Part shown: positions 46,365-59,419 of the stretch, piece by piece
Position numbering within the stretch: position 1 is the stretch's first letter
Layout: every line of letters starts with the position of its first letter
Assembly (NCBI GenBank): GCA_033439255.1
Contig: JAVRDV010000017.1
Span: forward strand, 62,001-126,000
Origin: Hericium rajendrae
Taxonomy: Eukaryota; Basidiomycota; Agaricomycetes; Russulales; Hericiaceae
Direction: 5' to 3'
Length of the DNA: 64,000 nucleotides
Notes under the pieces: generated by a model
The model's database searches: none
Seen by the model: the letters and a program-made list of their open reading frames with translations, nothing else
Told to the model about the DNA's origin: nothing
Program-made: the position numbers and the translations under genes

Positions 46365-47168
46365 GCATACCCAGGACCCCGGATAATTAGGACTTATCTC
46401 ATGTCATGGTCCGGACATTTTTGGGGCCTTTTGACCGAAAAAGCCATGTTCAAGTCCGGACAAATCGACCCCCTGCCGGTCGGGAGGCCATGTACGTGGT
46501 CCGGACATGGGATAGCAGGTACTTGATAACCCATGTAAGAGTCCGGACGCTGGCCCCGATCCACGCCAAACCCACTAAAACATCAAGTACTCGTGCGGCG
46601 TCTGCAGGCGTCAGCACACCAATCATGGCCAAAACCGCGCGAAAGCGGCCTCCAACGCTGTTCGTCGGGGCGGCGCTTCTCCCTCACGCGGTGATTGGCC
46701 AGAGTTTGCAATGGCCACACAATACGCCCTATCCGGTTGGCACATCACTCGACAATGCTCATCCCCTGCAAGAGTCGTGTATCGCGTGGGTACGAAGAGG
46801 AGAGCTGTTGACACAAGTCCAGCTACAGTGAGCGTTTGTTGTTTGCCGTGCCGCAATAACCAATATAACACCTATTATCATCCTGTTTGGCCGAAAGTAC
46901 AGCATCAAGCCTCTGAGTGGCTTGGAGTGGCTCGTAACGCTTCTAGGGAGCGGCGCGAGCTCGATTTCTGCATTCTGGGGCGATTTTTGCGAAATTCGAC
47001 CAGCAATCGTGTACATAGTCCGGACAAATCATGCCGGGCCAGCTGGAAGCCATGTCCAGTCCGGACAAAAATTCGCCCCAACCGACCTCCAGTCCGGACA
47101 TTTTTAAGGGCCGATTTTGAAAATTCTGACATGGCCTTTGTACTGATTATCCGGGGTCCTGCATACCC
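46365..47168. mobile_element. hAT-type MITE (788 bp) upstream of the dioxygenase gene
   Basis: Element 46373-47160 has inverted ends AGGACCCCGGATAATTAG ... TGATTATCCGGGGTCCT and is flanked by a perfect 8-bp duplication GCATACCC (46365-46372 and 47161-47168). The interior contains many GTCCGGACA motifs. It begins 125 bp upstream of the dioxygenase ATG, so it now supplies its upstream region. The first bases AGGACCCC are shared with the arm MITE, suggesting one hAT family. Confidence 0.9.
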
Positions 47169-48345
47169 TTGCTCACCCTTGTGACATCGTGACATCTTTA
47201 GTAAGCCAAGTCAGCCTAGTGATCCGGTATGGTACACCGAGGCTAACTAGGCTTCGGACACCCTTATCGAGTGGTCGATGCAGAACCTCGGAGCCTCGTC
47301 GACTTGAGGGCCTCTCACATCGCTGTTGGCACGTCATCGACTGATGGCGGGCCCCGGGCGCCCGCGGATCCCGCCCCACCGTCATACGGAATCCCCATCA
47401 AACGCCCTTCCGCCGCGTCGTCCGCGGCGCCAAGGCCCCTCGTCCCTGTCGCCGATGACGACAACGACTATCCCCGGTTTCCCGTACCTTATCTATGACA
47501 ATATATATATTTTTGGAAAGCGTTTCTCACGCACTTCATGACTATTGAGGTCTCAGAGCGATTAGGTATGGTTTTCATGTTGTCTACCCTGCAATTTCCC
47601 TCATATGTCTGGGTCGGCGCCGGACATGAATGGGCACCAAATTGGCCGAGCACTGGGCTAATACGGACATTTTTGGGCCTCTTCAGGCAGGGTTGTGTGG
47701 GCCATATCGCGGACATGAACGGGGCTCCCGGAAGAGGTCTGGTCCATGCCGGACATGATGTCTTTTGGCCATAGTTGAAAGGCGAGCTGTCGTAGACAGA
47801 CCGGTCGATCTGGGTATGAATTACTAGGACGCGCGCCTATTTTGGGCGGTCGGGCCATAGGTGGGCGCTGAGCGAGCTCTAGCTGAGTTTGAATTCTAGC
47901 GGACTTCGAATTGTAACGGGCTTCGAAAATTGGTGCCTTTTTCGGCAGGAGCCACGCTTAGTCATTGCTGTTGCACTTTGTAGCTGCTGCGAACAAATGT
48001 TCTGTAGCCCGCAGCATATCTCCGCACGCTGTGTAACTTAGCGTTTCGCGTTTTCCATATGAACGCAGATAGTATGAAATTTTTCGAGACGTGCAGAGCT
48101 ACGCAAAGTGTGTAGATTTAAAATCTTCGATAGTGATATGGCCTGTCACATGCTCTCTGCCTCTCGGGCAAATGCCATGTTCTGTGCAGCTTTGGTGTGT
48201 CCAGAAGGCCATCAATATAATAGGAAGACAATACTCTTGAGTTATCTGCTCCCAGTCTGTACACAAACACTGCTATTTGCACAGAAATGATGTATCATTG
48301 TTGCATCAAGTGCTCATCTCGGGTGCGAGCTGTTTGGTAAATGGA
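47169..48345. other. no gene recognised
   Basis: It includes the right central TIR (47769-47839). Left of it are more CGGACAT/GGACATTTTTGGGCC motifs (47620-47760) resembling the neighbouring MITE. Right of it are GAGTTTGAATTCTAGCGGAC motifs like those at 35540 in the arm. Short frames show no domain. Confidence 0.4.
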
Positions 48346-48517
48346 TGACTTTCCGCGGCCTTATTTTTATTCTATGATATGTTTTGGAGGTCATTTAGAT
48401 TCAAAGTCCGCTGATTTGCACGACCTGATTGGATGAGGAGGTCATTTTGGATGTTAGCGAGGCATTTGAAATGGCCTCAGGAATATCATAACATAGATTT
48501 AAGGCCGCGGAAAGTCA
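48346..48517. mobile_element. 172-bp TIR MITE
   Basis: TGACTTTCCGCGGCCTTA at the left is inverted at the right as TAAGGCCGCGGAAAGTCA, with further pairing of TATGATAT/ATATCATA. No clear target duplication. It is non-coding. Confidence 0.65.
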
Positions 48518-49518
48518 CCCAATATCGAGCTTCGAGCATGCTGATTCAACATGGATGATAGACATGACATGCTTGCATTTTTTTCCAGTTGCAATCTGAC
48601 TGACAGAGAGGTTGTGCAATGCACCGAGCTACTGACAGTGTGCCGCCGAAGGCGGCCAGAAAAATATTGATTACATCTGAAACTTGCTGAACTCTCAGGG
48701 GAAATATCATGCATTGTCTGCATCGTGAGTATACTAAGCATCCCCGAGCACGCGAACATTGAGTGTAACCGAGAAACCATGTAGAACTTGCGAGGCATGC
48801 TGCCTCGAGTTAATTTAATTCTTTTCGAATTAATTAATTCTTTTTCCGTCCAAAGTATGCCCACCTATAACTCGACTGCCCAAAGTAAACTGCATGATGA
48901 TTGATGACTATCTATGCCACCCCGCACCCATGCTGGTGTCAGTCACACCTTGTAGTACCTCGTAGCTTTTATTCTCATCTTCGTCGGCAACTGCATCTCT
49001 GCTCAACTCATTTGAGATCCTGCAATCCATCAGATGTGTCCATCTCATGCATGTGGCGCCTTATCCTTTCTTCCAGCAAACCATAAGGCATGCAATGAGA
49101 GCATTGCCCGCGCCCATGCCTGATACCACGCACCTCCTGCTATTCTCCACCGAGCGCACGTGTCCGCTCACTTCTCCCCATCATGGATTTTGTAAATTTC
49201 ATGAGCACCAGTACAGGACTGAACTTTCATCACTTTTGAGTTAACGTTCTGCTGTCTTCGCACACACACCACTGTACAAGTACTCTCCACTGCCCTGTTG
49301 GAATATAATACGAACCTGTTATTTATCGAACTTGAGGACCACTCTATGCTCTCTAATGTAGTCAATCGAGAATTAGTACTGTAGCTGACATTCTAATGTG
49401 CACAATAACAAATCTGTGCCACGTCGTAGCGCAAGACCCGCGCACCACATCCCTTTCGGATGACTTCACGTGATGCTCAAATGCGGCGTTATGCTCTTCA
49501 ATATACACCATTCAACGC

Positions 49519-50388
49519 ATTGCATCAGGACCCCCGACAAGCCACCCAAGGGTTCGATCCGGGTGCGTTCACCAAACGGCGCATAGCGCCGGAGCTCTGA
49601 GGAAATGGCGGTAACGAGGGCCCAAATTTAGCCCAAATCTCTAAGTTTGATGCGTATACCGAGCCAGCACCGGCCGAGGTCTGATCCGCCGCGCGGTAAC
49701 ACGGCTGACCCATTTCGGCCAAATGAAGGGATGAAATATTCTTCAAAATTTGTCCTCTTCAGAGGATATTGCACCGGTATATAGTGAGCAGTGAATTCAA
49801 GCACGATGTCGTGGATTTCCTTCACAAGCTATTTCGAGCTGATGCAGATGGACCGCGGTGCCGTTTCTCAGCGCCGCAATAATGCCAAGTAGCATCTGTC
49901 CACCGGGGGCAGACACGCCGTATACACCGAAGGCCATAGGTAAGACATGATAGTATGCCTGTTGAGGCATGTTGGGTCCTATCAGATGTCCTTTAGGGCG
50001 TAGATCCTTTCTCGCATTATATCCTCGCGGTGAAAGGGCAGCACCCGTGGCTGCTCGCGGTTCGCGCGCATGCGCACGCGTCTGGCGCAGCTGAGTAGAC
50101 AGTGCGATGCGAGTGAGACAAGGGCATGACAGTGCTGGTGCAGGACGGGTTGTCTGCGGTGTTGCTTGGGGATGTCTAGATACGCTGGGAGAAAAATACA
50201 ATTTCTTTCTTATTTAAACTGATTTTTCGAGCTCTGATACTGGGCGCGGTAACGATTCGCCCAAATGCTAGGTCTGATCCGCGGCGCGTATACCGAGCGC
50301 TGCGGCCGACCCTGGAGGTCTGTCGGTAACGAGCCTCTTGGAGCGGATCGAACCTTTGGGGGGGGGTTGTCGGGGGTCCTATTGCATC
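49519..50388. mobile_element. hAT-type MITE, right arm copy
   Basis: Mirror of the left arm MITE: element 49527-50380 with duplication ATTGCATC on both sides (49519-49526 and 50381-50388). Its presence in both arms at the same site means that insertion preceded the inverted duplication or was copied by gene conversion. Confidence 0.9.
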
Positions 50389-50418
50389 TCAAGTTCTCAT
50401 CCTCCTGTACTCTATATA

Positions 50419-50779
50419 ACTGACAGCTTACCTGAGCTGTTCGCACTGCATGTCCGTCCCAGCGACTTCAAGGAGCACTGCAGCGTGTTCGCGGGCTACC
50501 ACTCGTGCTTCCGGGGCTTCAAGCCCGCCGCCCGGCGAGGACCGCAAGCTGAGCTGGCGGAGTACGCGAAGGTGCTCAAGCAATGCTTCCCCGACATCGA
50601 ACAGATCGTGATGAAGGTCATGGCGGCGCGCAACGCGCCCGCCGGCAAGGGGCTCAATCGCGTTTGCGTGCTGACGAATGGGAAGCGCGAGTGACTCGAC
50701 AGGCTGCCCGTCGTGCTGAATAGGGCCGCACGCTGCAAGAGCATGGCGACGAGCCGGGGTCACCAGTTGTCTACCACGT
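50419..50779 (+). pseudogene. O-fucosyltransferase-like fragment (right arm, inner)
   Basis: Mirror copy of 39185-39545. It has the same LPELFALHVRPSDFKEHC ... TNGKRE frame and the same stop. See the left arm copies for the family argument. Confidence 0.55.
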
Positions 50780-51868
50780 AATGTAGCCTCTGCATGATGG
50801 TTTTTGGGAACCACAGTATACCATGTAATTCTTATACTGCGGTGGCGGTACTGCCCCAAACACATCGAGCCAGCACCGAGCCAGCACCGAGCCAGCACCG
50901 AGCCACTGCACTGTGGTATCAAGGGCAACATGGTCATCCAGGACGGCTGCGTCGCGACTGTCCGGTAGCAACATACATTGATTGTCTTTGGTGCCGACAT
51001 GCTTACTTACTAGTCTCCGGACTGGTGTGGACCGAACGCCACCGCCGCCGCAAACGCGCGGCGATTTCGCATAATTTCCAATCGCAAATGGCTGTAATCT
51101 GCGATACTTAAATGTTTTTGGCTCGGCTGAAGGCCCTCATCAATCACTTTTGGACAAGCCGTCATCATCATGATAGGTGCAGAACTCATGCCCCAGGGGC
51201 AAAATCTCTGAAAATAATGGGGTCAAATTTTGTTTTAGGCATATCGTTACAATACAAGGAATACAAGGATGCAACGCTGACATTTCAGACGTTCCTGAAA
51301 GCCGTTAAGCATAGCTTTCGAACGGTGCCCTGCGCGACACAACCTGAGAACATCATTGTAAAATTGCTTCAGCTGCACCACCGAGCCACATCGCGAGCCA
51401 CTGAAAACTGGATTTCCAAATTTGGAAATCAGATTTCAGATGTCACATGTTTGACTTGATAGCACGGCCCTGCGGGCACCACCCCGTCTGGACGGTAGAT
51501 TTTGCGTCGAAGATATGATTTGATAAAATATAGCAAAGCTTTCATAGACAATCGTTTGATACGGTATTATTTATACTTATCATGTTCTCTAACTTGTCTG
51601 CACGGCTGAGCAACGGGATGCAAAGTGAGTGCAGTCGCTGCAGCGTATGCAGGATAGAGGATTACAATGTATGTTGCTGCCGGACCAAGTACCGGACAGT
51701 CGCAATGCAGCCGTCCTGGATGACCATATTGGTGGCTCGGTGCTGGCTCGGTGCTAACTCGGTGCTGGCTCGATGTGTTTGGGGCCAATTTGGGGCAGTA
51801 CCACCGCCGCAGTATAAGAACTACATGGTATACTGTGGTTCCCAAAAACCATCATGCAGAGGCTACAT

Positions 51869-52224
51869 TACGTGGTAGACAACTGGTGACCCCGGCTCGT
51901 CGCCATGCTCTTGCAGCGTGCGGCCCTATTCAGCACGACGGGCAGCCTGTCGAGTCACTCGCGCTTCCCATTCGTCAGCACGCAAACGCGATTGAGCCCC
52001 TTGCCGGCGGGCGCGTTGCGCGCCGCCATGACCTTCATCACGATCTGTTCGATGTCGGGGAAGCATTGCTTGAGCACCTTCGCGTACTCCGCCAGCTCAG
52101 CTTGCGGTCCTCGCCGGGCGGCGGGCTTGAAGCCCCGGAAGCACGAGTGGTAGCCCGCGAACACGCTGCAGTGCTCCTTGAAGTCGCTGGGACGGACATG
52201 CAGTGCGAACAGCTCAGGTAAGCT
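51869..52224 (-). pseudogene. O-fucosyltransferase-like fragment (right arm, outer)
   Basis: Mirror copy of 37740-38095, giving four copies of this fragment in the window, two in each orientation. Confidence 0.55.
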
Positions 52225-52333
52225 GTCAGTTATATAGAGTACAGGAGGATGAGAACTTGAGATGCAATGCGTTGAATGGTGTATATTGAGGAGCATAACG
52301 CTGCGTTCATCCGAAAAGGGATGTGGCGCGCTG

Positions 52334-52399
52334 AGATCGACCGGTCTGTCTACGACAGATCGCTCGCCTTTCTATGTCTAGAGAGACGGTCACCGGTCT
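52334..52399 (+). repeat. AGATCGACCGGTCTGTCTACG motif, right arm copy
   Basis: Mirror of 37565-37630. From here to 54804 the arm repeats, in reverse order, the non-coding segment described at 35160-37560, with no supported gene. Confidence 0.65.
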
Positions 52400-55300
52400 A
52401 ATTAGGCGGATGACAGAATGTCCACAGCTTGATCCAATCTAAATGCAAGAAAACCCCAACACAACGCTCCGGCAGTACTTATTCCAGCACAAAGAATTGA
52501 CCTACAATTTTACGAGGTGCTCTCTGGAAGGGCAAACGCTCTTTCATCGAAACAATTACCTACCTGAAAAGGAGAACTGTAACCTGCCAGCATGAGCTCT
52601 GCATATCATCAATGGGCCATCCACTTACCCATAAGCTTCTGTCGGTTTGATCCTTTTCCACCAGTGCTGCAGTGTGGCCAAATTCTTGAGAAACAGAGCA
52701 TTACCCAAATCCTAGCCATAAAGTCTTGCGGCACAATAGAAAATAAGATGCCTAGAACTGCAACAGTCGTGGGAATCAGAGACGAATGTGCGAACATCAT
52801 GGCTGGAATGATTTACTTCATTATAATCAGCAAAGAAGCGCCTTACGACGAAACACCAACATGCCCCCTTTCTCCTCAACCGTCCACCCTATCAACCCTG
52901 AAGATCTCAAACAGCAGAGAGATGGAAAACCTACCTTGAACAACAGATGGAAGAAAAACCGACCTTGAACGGAAAACAGAAACTTGACACCGACCTTGGA
53001 TAACAAGCAGAAACGCGGAACTGACCTTGAACAGCAGAGGGGAGGACCGTGGTCCTGTCCCCGCCGAGGAGTGCTTCCACCTCATGGGCGGCCAACGTCA
53101 GTCTCGACGCATTGGGGTGCGGCCGGGGCGACGTCAGTCTCGACGCACTGCTGCCCAAGGAATGCGCGTAAGATGCGCTCCCTCCCTCACTCAATGGAAG
53201 ACAGCTGCCGTGCGTCTGGGGAAACGCAAGGAGCTGGACCCAGGGGCATGCAAGCACGCCTCGAGCCAGAGCTGTTGCACCGGAGCGCACCACCCCCTTC
53301 CATCTAGGTGACCCAGCATCGCCGCATGCATTCCCAAGCACACACAGCAACGCGGAGCAGCCTTTCCAATCCAACGAGCCAGAACAACGAAGGGCCCTTC
53401 GCAGCACTGGGGTCGTGGAAATGGCGAGTTACTGTAGGTTGAAGACCGCATCCCAGCCGAAGCGCCGAGCTATTCAACATTTTGGTCACGTGTTATCCAG
53501 ATCGACAACAATAAATGACGCAGATTGTTCGACTTACAGTACAGTAGTCACTTATGGAAGTCCGGGTCATGTCGTTTGCGGCAGTCCATTTATAGGTGTG
53601 GACGGCCAGGAGAAATATTCGAATATATTTATTCGAATATAATATTCGAATTTCCGCCGCGCGAAGCGCGGCAGTGCCAGTCGCGTCTTGGACTCGTCGC
53701 GTCGACGTACATTGACGCATCGAGTTTCACGCAACTTGAGAACATGAGAAAGACTGTCGAAAGGTTGCTCGAGGCGTAGAATGCGCGCGCTTCGCGCGGC
53801 AATGTAATAAATGTTCTACAGCAGGATTTGTTCACGAATGCATCATACAGGGTACACTAGCTGTCCAGCAACTAAGAAGCTATAATGCTAGGAGATGGTC
53901 TGATATATTCTGAAGCCCGCTCACTCCCAAAGACCACTGATTTTTTTCGGGCCCCTTCGGGGCCAATTTCAATGCACGTACCATGTGTACTTAGTATGCT
54001 CAACTTTTCGTGCTACATTCTCGCTGAAGCATAGCCTGACCTCCAATTTTAAAGCAATCATAATATGCCATACAGTAATATACTCTCAAGCTTCTTTTAT
54101 TGAAGTACCTGGGGCAGCTCGAGATACACCTTTTCGACGGCACCCGCACATCTTCTCGTACGAAGTCCTGCAATTAAATCGTGGGAACCCTTTTGGACTC
54201 CGCTAGGTCTTCGCCTCCGAAGGCAAACCTTCGTCTTGCCGTTTGTCGCTGAGATAGCTGCATATCACACGATATTGAGCAAATATAAAACTCTGTCTGT
54301 CCAGATAATTTTTGAGCTTAGCTGGACTGAAATGATTGACATTCGAGCGAGATATCATCGACTGTACAAGAGTCTCGCGAGGTGCCGCCGAGTTTCGAAC
54401 TCCGTTAGGTTTCGAACTCAGCTAGGTCCTAGGTCGCCCACACCCACTATCGGACTGCCGTTTTTTTCCCGGATCCGGACGGTCCGGTCCGGGTTTTCGG
54501 GAATTGCCGGCCATCCCCGGATGTCCGGGGAAAAAACCCGGACAGCCGCGTGACAAAACCCGGACGTCCGGGAAGAAACCCGTTTTTTTGGCAGTATGCC
54601 CATAGGTGTGCAAGCCAAAAGATATTCGAATATTTTTATTCGAATAAAATATTCGAATTTCTGCCGCGCAAAGCACGGCCTTCTGGTCGTCAGTTCGTTC
54701 AAGTGACTACCCCGCAAGAAAAATACCAATAGATACATCTTTGGATCACCCAGCATGCACAAAATCGCTGGAGCGGCGCGCTGCGCACGGCTCAGTAATG
54801 AATACTAGGTTCGATGGCAGGTGGAAATGTCCACCTGAGAATGGGGAGCTTGCTAAATTCGAATTTAAAAATACAATGTTTATTACAATATTTGACTTGA
54901 AGAATTTTTGATAAATACATCATTTGTAGCTAGTGTTCATAATCATAAAACTGTTCTCAGTACTCATTCATGTCAATACCATACCAGTCATTGTCTAAAG
55001 GAAGGTTATTTCTGCATAAAGTATCCTCAGTAAGAGCATCTAAGATAGCTGAACTTTGAGGTTTTTGAAGTCGAGTATGATCAAATCTAGATCTAAATGC
55101 TAAACCTTTTAGAGTTCGAACACAAGAGATGGCAACAAATGAAAGACCAGAAGAAAAATCCTTATCTCCAAGATCAATGGCTGCCTTATCCAAAGTCAAT
55201 CCTTGACTTTTGTGAATGGTGATAGCCCATGCTAATGTGAGAGGCATCTAGCTTCTAGAAAGAGTTCTACCACCTTTTTCCCACTTTGATGTTACAGAAA

Positions 55301-57876
55301 TGATAGGAACACATCTAGGATGAATCCCAAGTATGTTATGATCAGGTCCTGTTAGAACATATATCAGTTATTTTATGTATTAATAAAATCATGAAGCAAA
55401 CCTGAATATCCATCAAATTTTACCCATACTACTGCAGGTAGATGTGACTGGACATCAGATCCACTAGAGAACCAGATTTTCTCAATGACACCTTGTGATC
55501 CATTGATCAATCCTATAATAGAGTTAGTCTCTGATTGAAGTCGATCAAGAAAATAACACACCTTTTGATGTCCAGAGATTTCTAGTTAACATAACTTTAG
55601 CACCTTCAGCTAATAGTATCTCAGTAGGAAGACCTTCAGCATCATCTTTACTTCCATGTTTGGCCTCTCTTGAGTTATGCTTTGCTTTTCATCGTAAGAT
55701 TGGCTTTCCTAAATTTAACAGACGAACTTTATTCAGATGAAGTACTGCTGCTTTTTTTGGCAGTATATATATAACATCATCAAATGATGACCTTTCTTCT
55801 GCAGATAATATATCTCAGAATCGTGATGAAAATAGAGTGTAGTCCTCATCTGTATTTGTGTAGGTTCTTAATCGAAGTAAGGCATCTCTAAAAGCAACCT
55901 GCTGTGGATCTGTTCCTGCTTGTCTAAAAATTGTTTGCAATGTAACAGATTGATTAAATGATTTATAGGGTTTTCGACCTTTTGTACTTAATGCTAAATG
56001 TCCAACATTTGCCTGATTTTTTGAAAACAATGTACTATTACCAATAGGAGGAAGCTGAGCAAAACCTCCAAACAACAAAGTGGGAAGACCACCCATTATA
56101 CTTGGTGGAAGAGGGCCAATGCTGTGCATGGCAAAACGATTCCTTTTTTTTTATCATCAATGAAGCTATATAAATTACCATCATGTATGGCCATGTACAG
56201 GTATACTGACATCTTGCATGCAGGCCTGTACCTCATGTCTTATACTTGGCATGTAGCATTGTGCTGGGGCCAGTGCCTCATGCATGCCTGCTACACCTCA
56301 TGCCAGCTCACTATGCCTCATGTTCACTGGTCACACCCTATGCTGATCTACCACATCTCGATGTACCTTGTGGATGGGCCAGTGACAGCTTAGAGATGAC
56401 TACAGCTGAATGTGAGCATGTCAGCCAGCATAACTATATACATGCATTGTGTGTTGCTATGTGCAGGTGTGTCACCTGCCTGTACCTTGTGCCTCATGCC
56501 TCATACACAGACATACCAAGCCATGCATAGGCTTAGTGCCTTATGCATGCTCATCATGCTACACTACATCTTGCATACAAGCCACCATCCTATAGATGCT
56601 TACTGTACTTCATGTACAGGCCCACAGCATCTTGACACTCTGCACATGCTTGCAGCATCCTGTGCATGGCCACCACACCCTGTTGATCTCCTGTACAAGC
56701 TAGTAGCAGCCTTACATATGGGCCTGTATGCCTTATGCTCACCCTCTATGCCTCATGCATGGCTCTCAATATCTCACACATCCTCACTGCACATTGCATC
56801 TTATATATAGGCCCACTACAGCTTAACATTGGTGAGCATGGCCACTGGACCTCCTGCACAGCTATGACACTTATCATGCCTTGTGCATGAACCTAGTGCC
56901 TTATGCACATATGTACTTTTGTTGTGCCTTACCAGTGCACACATGCCTGCACATAGCTCTACCTGTACATGATGTGTACCATTGTGCATGTGTGCACTGT
57001 TTGAACTTGTAATATACTTGATTGTACTAGTAGCTATATGAAATATAATTGATTTTGGCTTTATATCTCTTGTACCTGATTGATCTGAGACAGTACTAAT
57101 AGCAGAGATCATAGTAGGGACCATATAGATCAGAGCAAGCCTTTGAATTTATATGATTTGTACAACAACTATAGCTATCCTTCAAAAACATGTAGCACTA
57201 TATAGTGTCCAACTACTGTTATGATAGCTATGATAGGCCTCATAGTCTTACATAGTTGAGAACTGTGGTGGCATAAATAGTGATAGACCTTATAGTGCTA
57301 TGATAAAACATATAGATCAATACTGGGCTATATGAAATTTCAATTTTTCAGATGATACACACTACACCAACTCATATATGCACTCTTGGCTCACATTTTT
57401 TGACCTATGCATACTTTTGTTGATTAGCTTACACATGTATCAACCTATGAGCATCACAACAAACTTATGTATGCTTCTACTACCTCATACATTTTCTGTT
57501 AGCCTGTGTACCTTCTATTGATTTGTATGCATTGCTGCTAGCACCAAAGGCAGAATTTAATTTCTATATTTGGATTTTTTTTTCTGACTTTTACAAAAAA
57601 TAACATAAATCATATCAGTTTTTTTTTTAATAGAGCTTATATCTCTTCAATGTATAATCTAGTCAGTATTTTTCTATTTTACATGCATAAAATACTATAA
57701 AAATTGAATTCTTACCTTCAAATCATATTTTGTATACTGGCAGAAATTAGTGACCAAATATGGCAACTACTTTCTGGTAAAATTGCCTGTCGATTAGCAT
57801 GAAGGTTTAGAGTAACAAAAAACTTATACAAATACCTGAGAGCATCAATTGTGCAAACATCACTTTAAGTATATTA

Positions 57877-59419
57877 GGGTTCAACACAAGTGCACTCGTG
57901 GGTGACTTAGATCTGAACTTGCAGGTATTCAATCTGTCCAAGGTGCTGACCTGGATCCATGCAGATTTGCACCACTGGGTGATCTGGAGCTGCAGGTCAG
58001 GTATCTGTGACATCACAGATCACTTGCAAGTCAGTTGGTCTTAAAGTTGTATCTCACTTTTACGATGCCCTCCTCTTTGTTTTTTCATCTTAATCCTTCC
58101 CTTTTCACCATATCTCCTCAATTCAATGGCAGGATGGGTGTTATGGAGATTCGAGAGGCTTCTAGGTGAGTCCAAAAGCCTTTTATTTCATTGTACTGTG
58201 CTGATCTCAGGAGTCTCACTCGATAACAGGCAAGGCTCTCATTTTTCACTGTTCTTCGACAGGTTTCATGATGTTTGATGAGTTTCATGACATTCCACCA
58301 TTTTTTGACATCATCCACCATATTTCGTGTACCATCTGTGCTTCTCCCATCGTCCTCATCAACAGGTCAACCAGCCAACCGGCCCTCACCCATCTTCAAC
58401 AACCAGCACTCATGTGCACCAGAAATTTAATTCCCACTCACAACAGTAAGAGCATGCACAGTGCCAGTCTAGCGCTGCAACTGCAAGGCCCACAATGCCT
58501 GTCAGGTCTTGTTGCTACAGCATTGTTGCTACAACAGCAAGGCTTGACATCTTTTTGCTGATCATCTGAGCAGTGTCTAGCATGCCTCAACAATACGCAG
58601 TTGTCTACAAACAGCTTTGCATATCCTTGCATGTCTGAGACAGTGTGCATCTACCAATACATGCCCTGCCAGCATACACATTTTTGACTGCATGCCCCCA
58701 CCATCCCATAGTCCATTGCTCAAACTACATGTGTGCATTCATGCCCATGGACATCACACATGCCACTATGCATGCTGTCATATCATTCGTCTGACAGAAG
58801 CCCAATGTGAGGCAAGTTTTATATGCCATTAGTGCTATTCAACAATCAAAATGCACCCTCCCGGTCTCATTCCCAATTTTCATCCAAGCTGGTGATTATC
58901 ATTTGTGTGTGCATGCCCACAGCTATGCCAGTACACCAGCACCCACATATGCTCCCCTTGCACATGTGCCAGCTCATGTGCACACACATACTCAAAGCTG
59001 CCCCACCGGCATGCACATGCCCATGTCGATGCCACAAGTATGTCGCATGCAGCCTTTTGAATCCATGCCTTGCTTGTAGACTTTATACACTTCATGGGTA
59101 TGACAAGATATAGTGATAATGGGCATATGTGATTGAAGCTGTAAGTTAGTGTTGGCAGATGACATATAGTATGTAGTTAGTTAGGGATCATGACATATAG
59201 ATTTGAACTTTGCAATATAATATGTTAACCAAAATAAAGTTTGGATAGCAGGTTACCCACAGGTCACTCACAGGTCAATGAGTTTGAGCACAACCTTGAT
59301 CTGGATTTGTATAGGTCTCAGCCACCAGGTGATCTGGATCTACAAGTTAGATACCTGCAGGTCAATTTTGTGGGTATACCCATGTTGATCTACAGGTGAC
59401 TCTGACTCGTGTCGAACCC
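57877..59419. mobile_element. TA-flanked TIR element nested in E2 (1543 bp)
   Basis: Ends GGGTTCAACACAAGT and (inverted) GGGTTCGACACGAGT are flanked by TA on both sides, suggesting a Tc1/mariner-like target. Subterminal regions both contain repeated CTGCAGGT/GATCTGGAT/GGTGATCTGGA motifs. The interior (58030-59110) has fungal-gene-like composition but no recognisable domain. Probably non-autonomous. Confidence 0.6.

Larger units (their letters stand above)
41176..47839. mobile_element. TIR-bounded segment carrying dioxygenase and PHD-like genes
   Basis: TAGGCGCGCGTCCTAGTAAT ... through CGCCTTTCAACTATG at 41176-41246 is repeated inverted at 47769-47839. The enclosed 6.5 kb holds only minus-strand genes. 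No flanking duplication was seen and no transposase was identified, so mobility is inferred from the TIRs alone. TET/JBP-like genes of Agaricomycetes are known to travel with KDZ-type DNA transposons. A KDZ relic exists in this window at 8.1-8.9 kb but not inside this segment. Confidence 0.55.
41081..48883. other. unique centre (7803 bp) of the giant inverted repeat
   Basis: This is the only part of the structure without a mirror copy. It contains a segment bounded by about 71-bp inverted repeats (41176-41246 and 47769-47839), three minus-strand gene remnants or genes, a hAT-type MITE and a 172-bp TIR element. Base composition is higher in GC than the Helitron arms. Confidence 0.8.
49431..52330. 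mobile_element. fold-back element, right arm copy
   Basis: Mirror of 37634-40533, with inverted inner arms 50386-50984 and 51665-52263, the 680-bp spacer and the nested MITE. It is nearly identical to the left copy. Confidence 0.65.

Noticed and set aside
46373-47160. Promoter-proximal repeats as a separate gene on the plus strand (157-codon frame at 46711-47184)
   Set aside because: The frame lies almost wholly inside a MITE defined by TIRs and an 8-bp duplication, and crosses its boundary.
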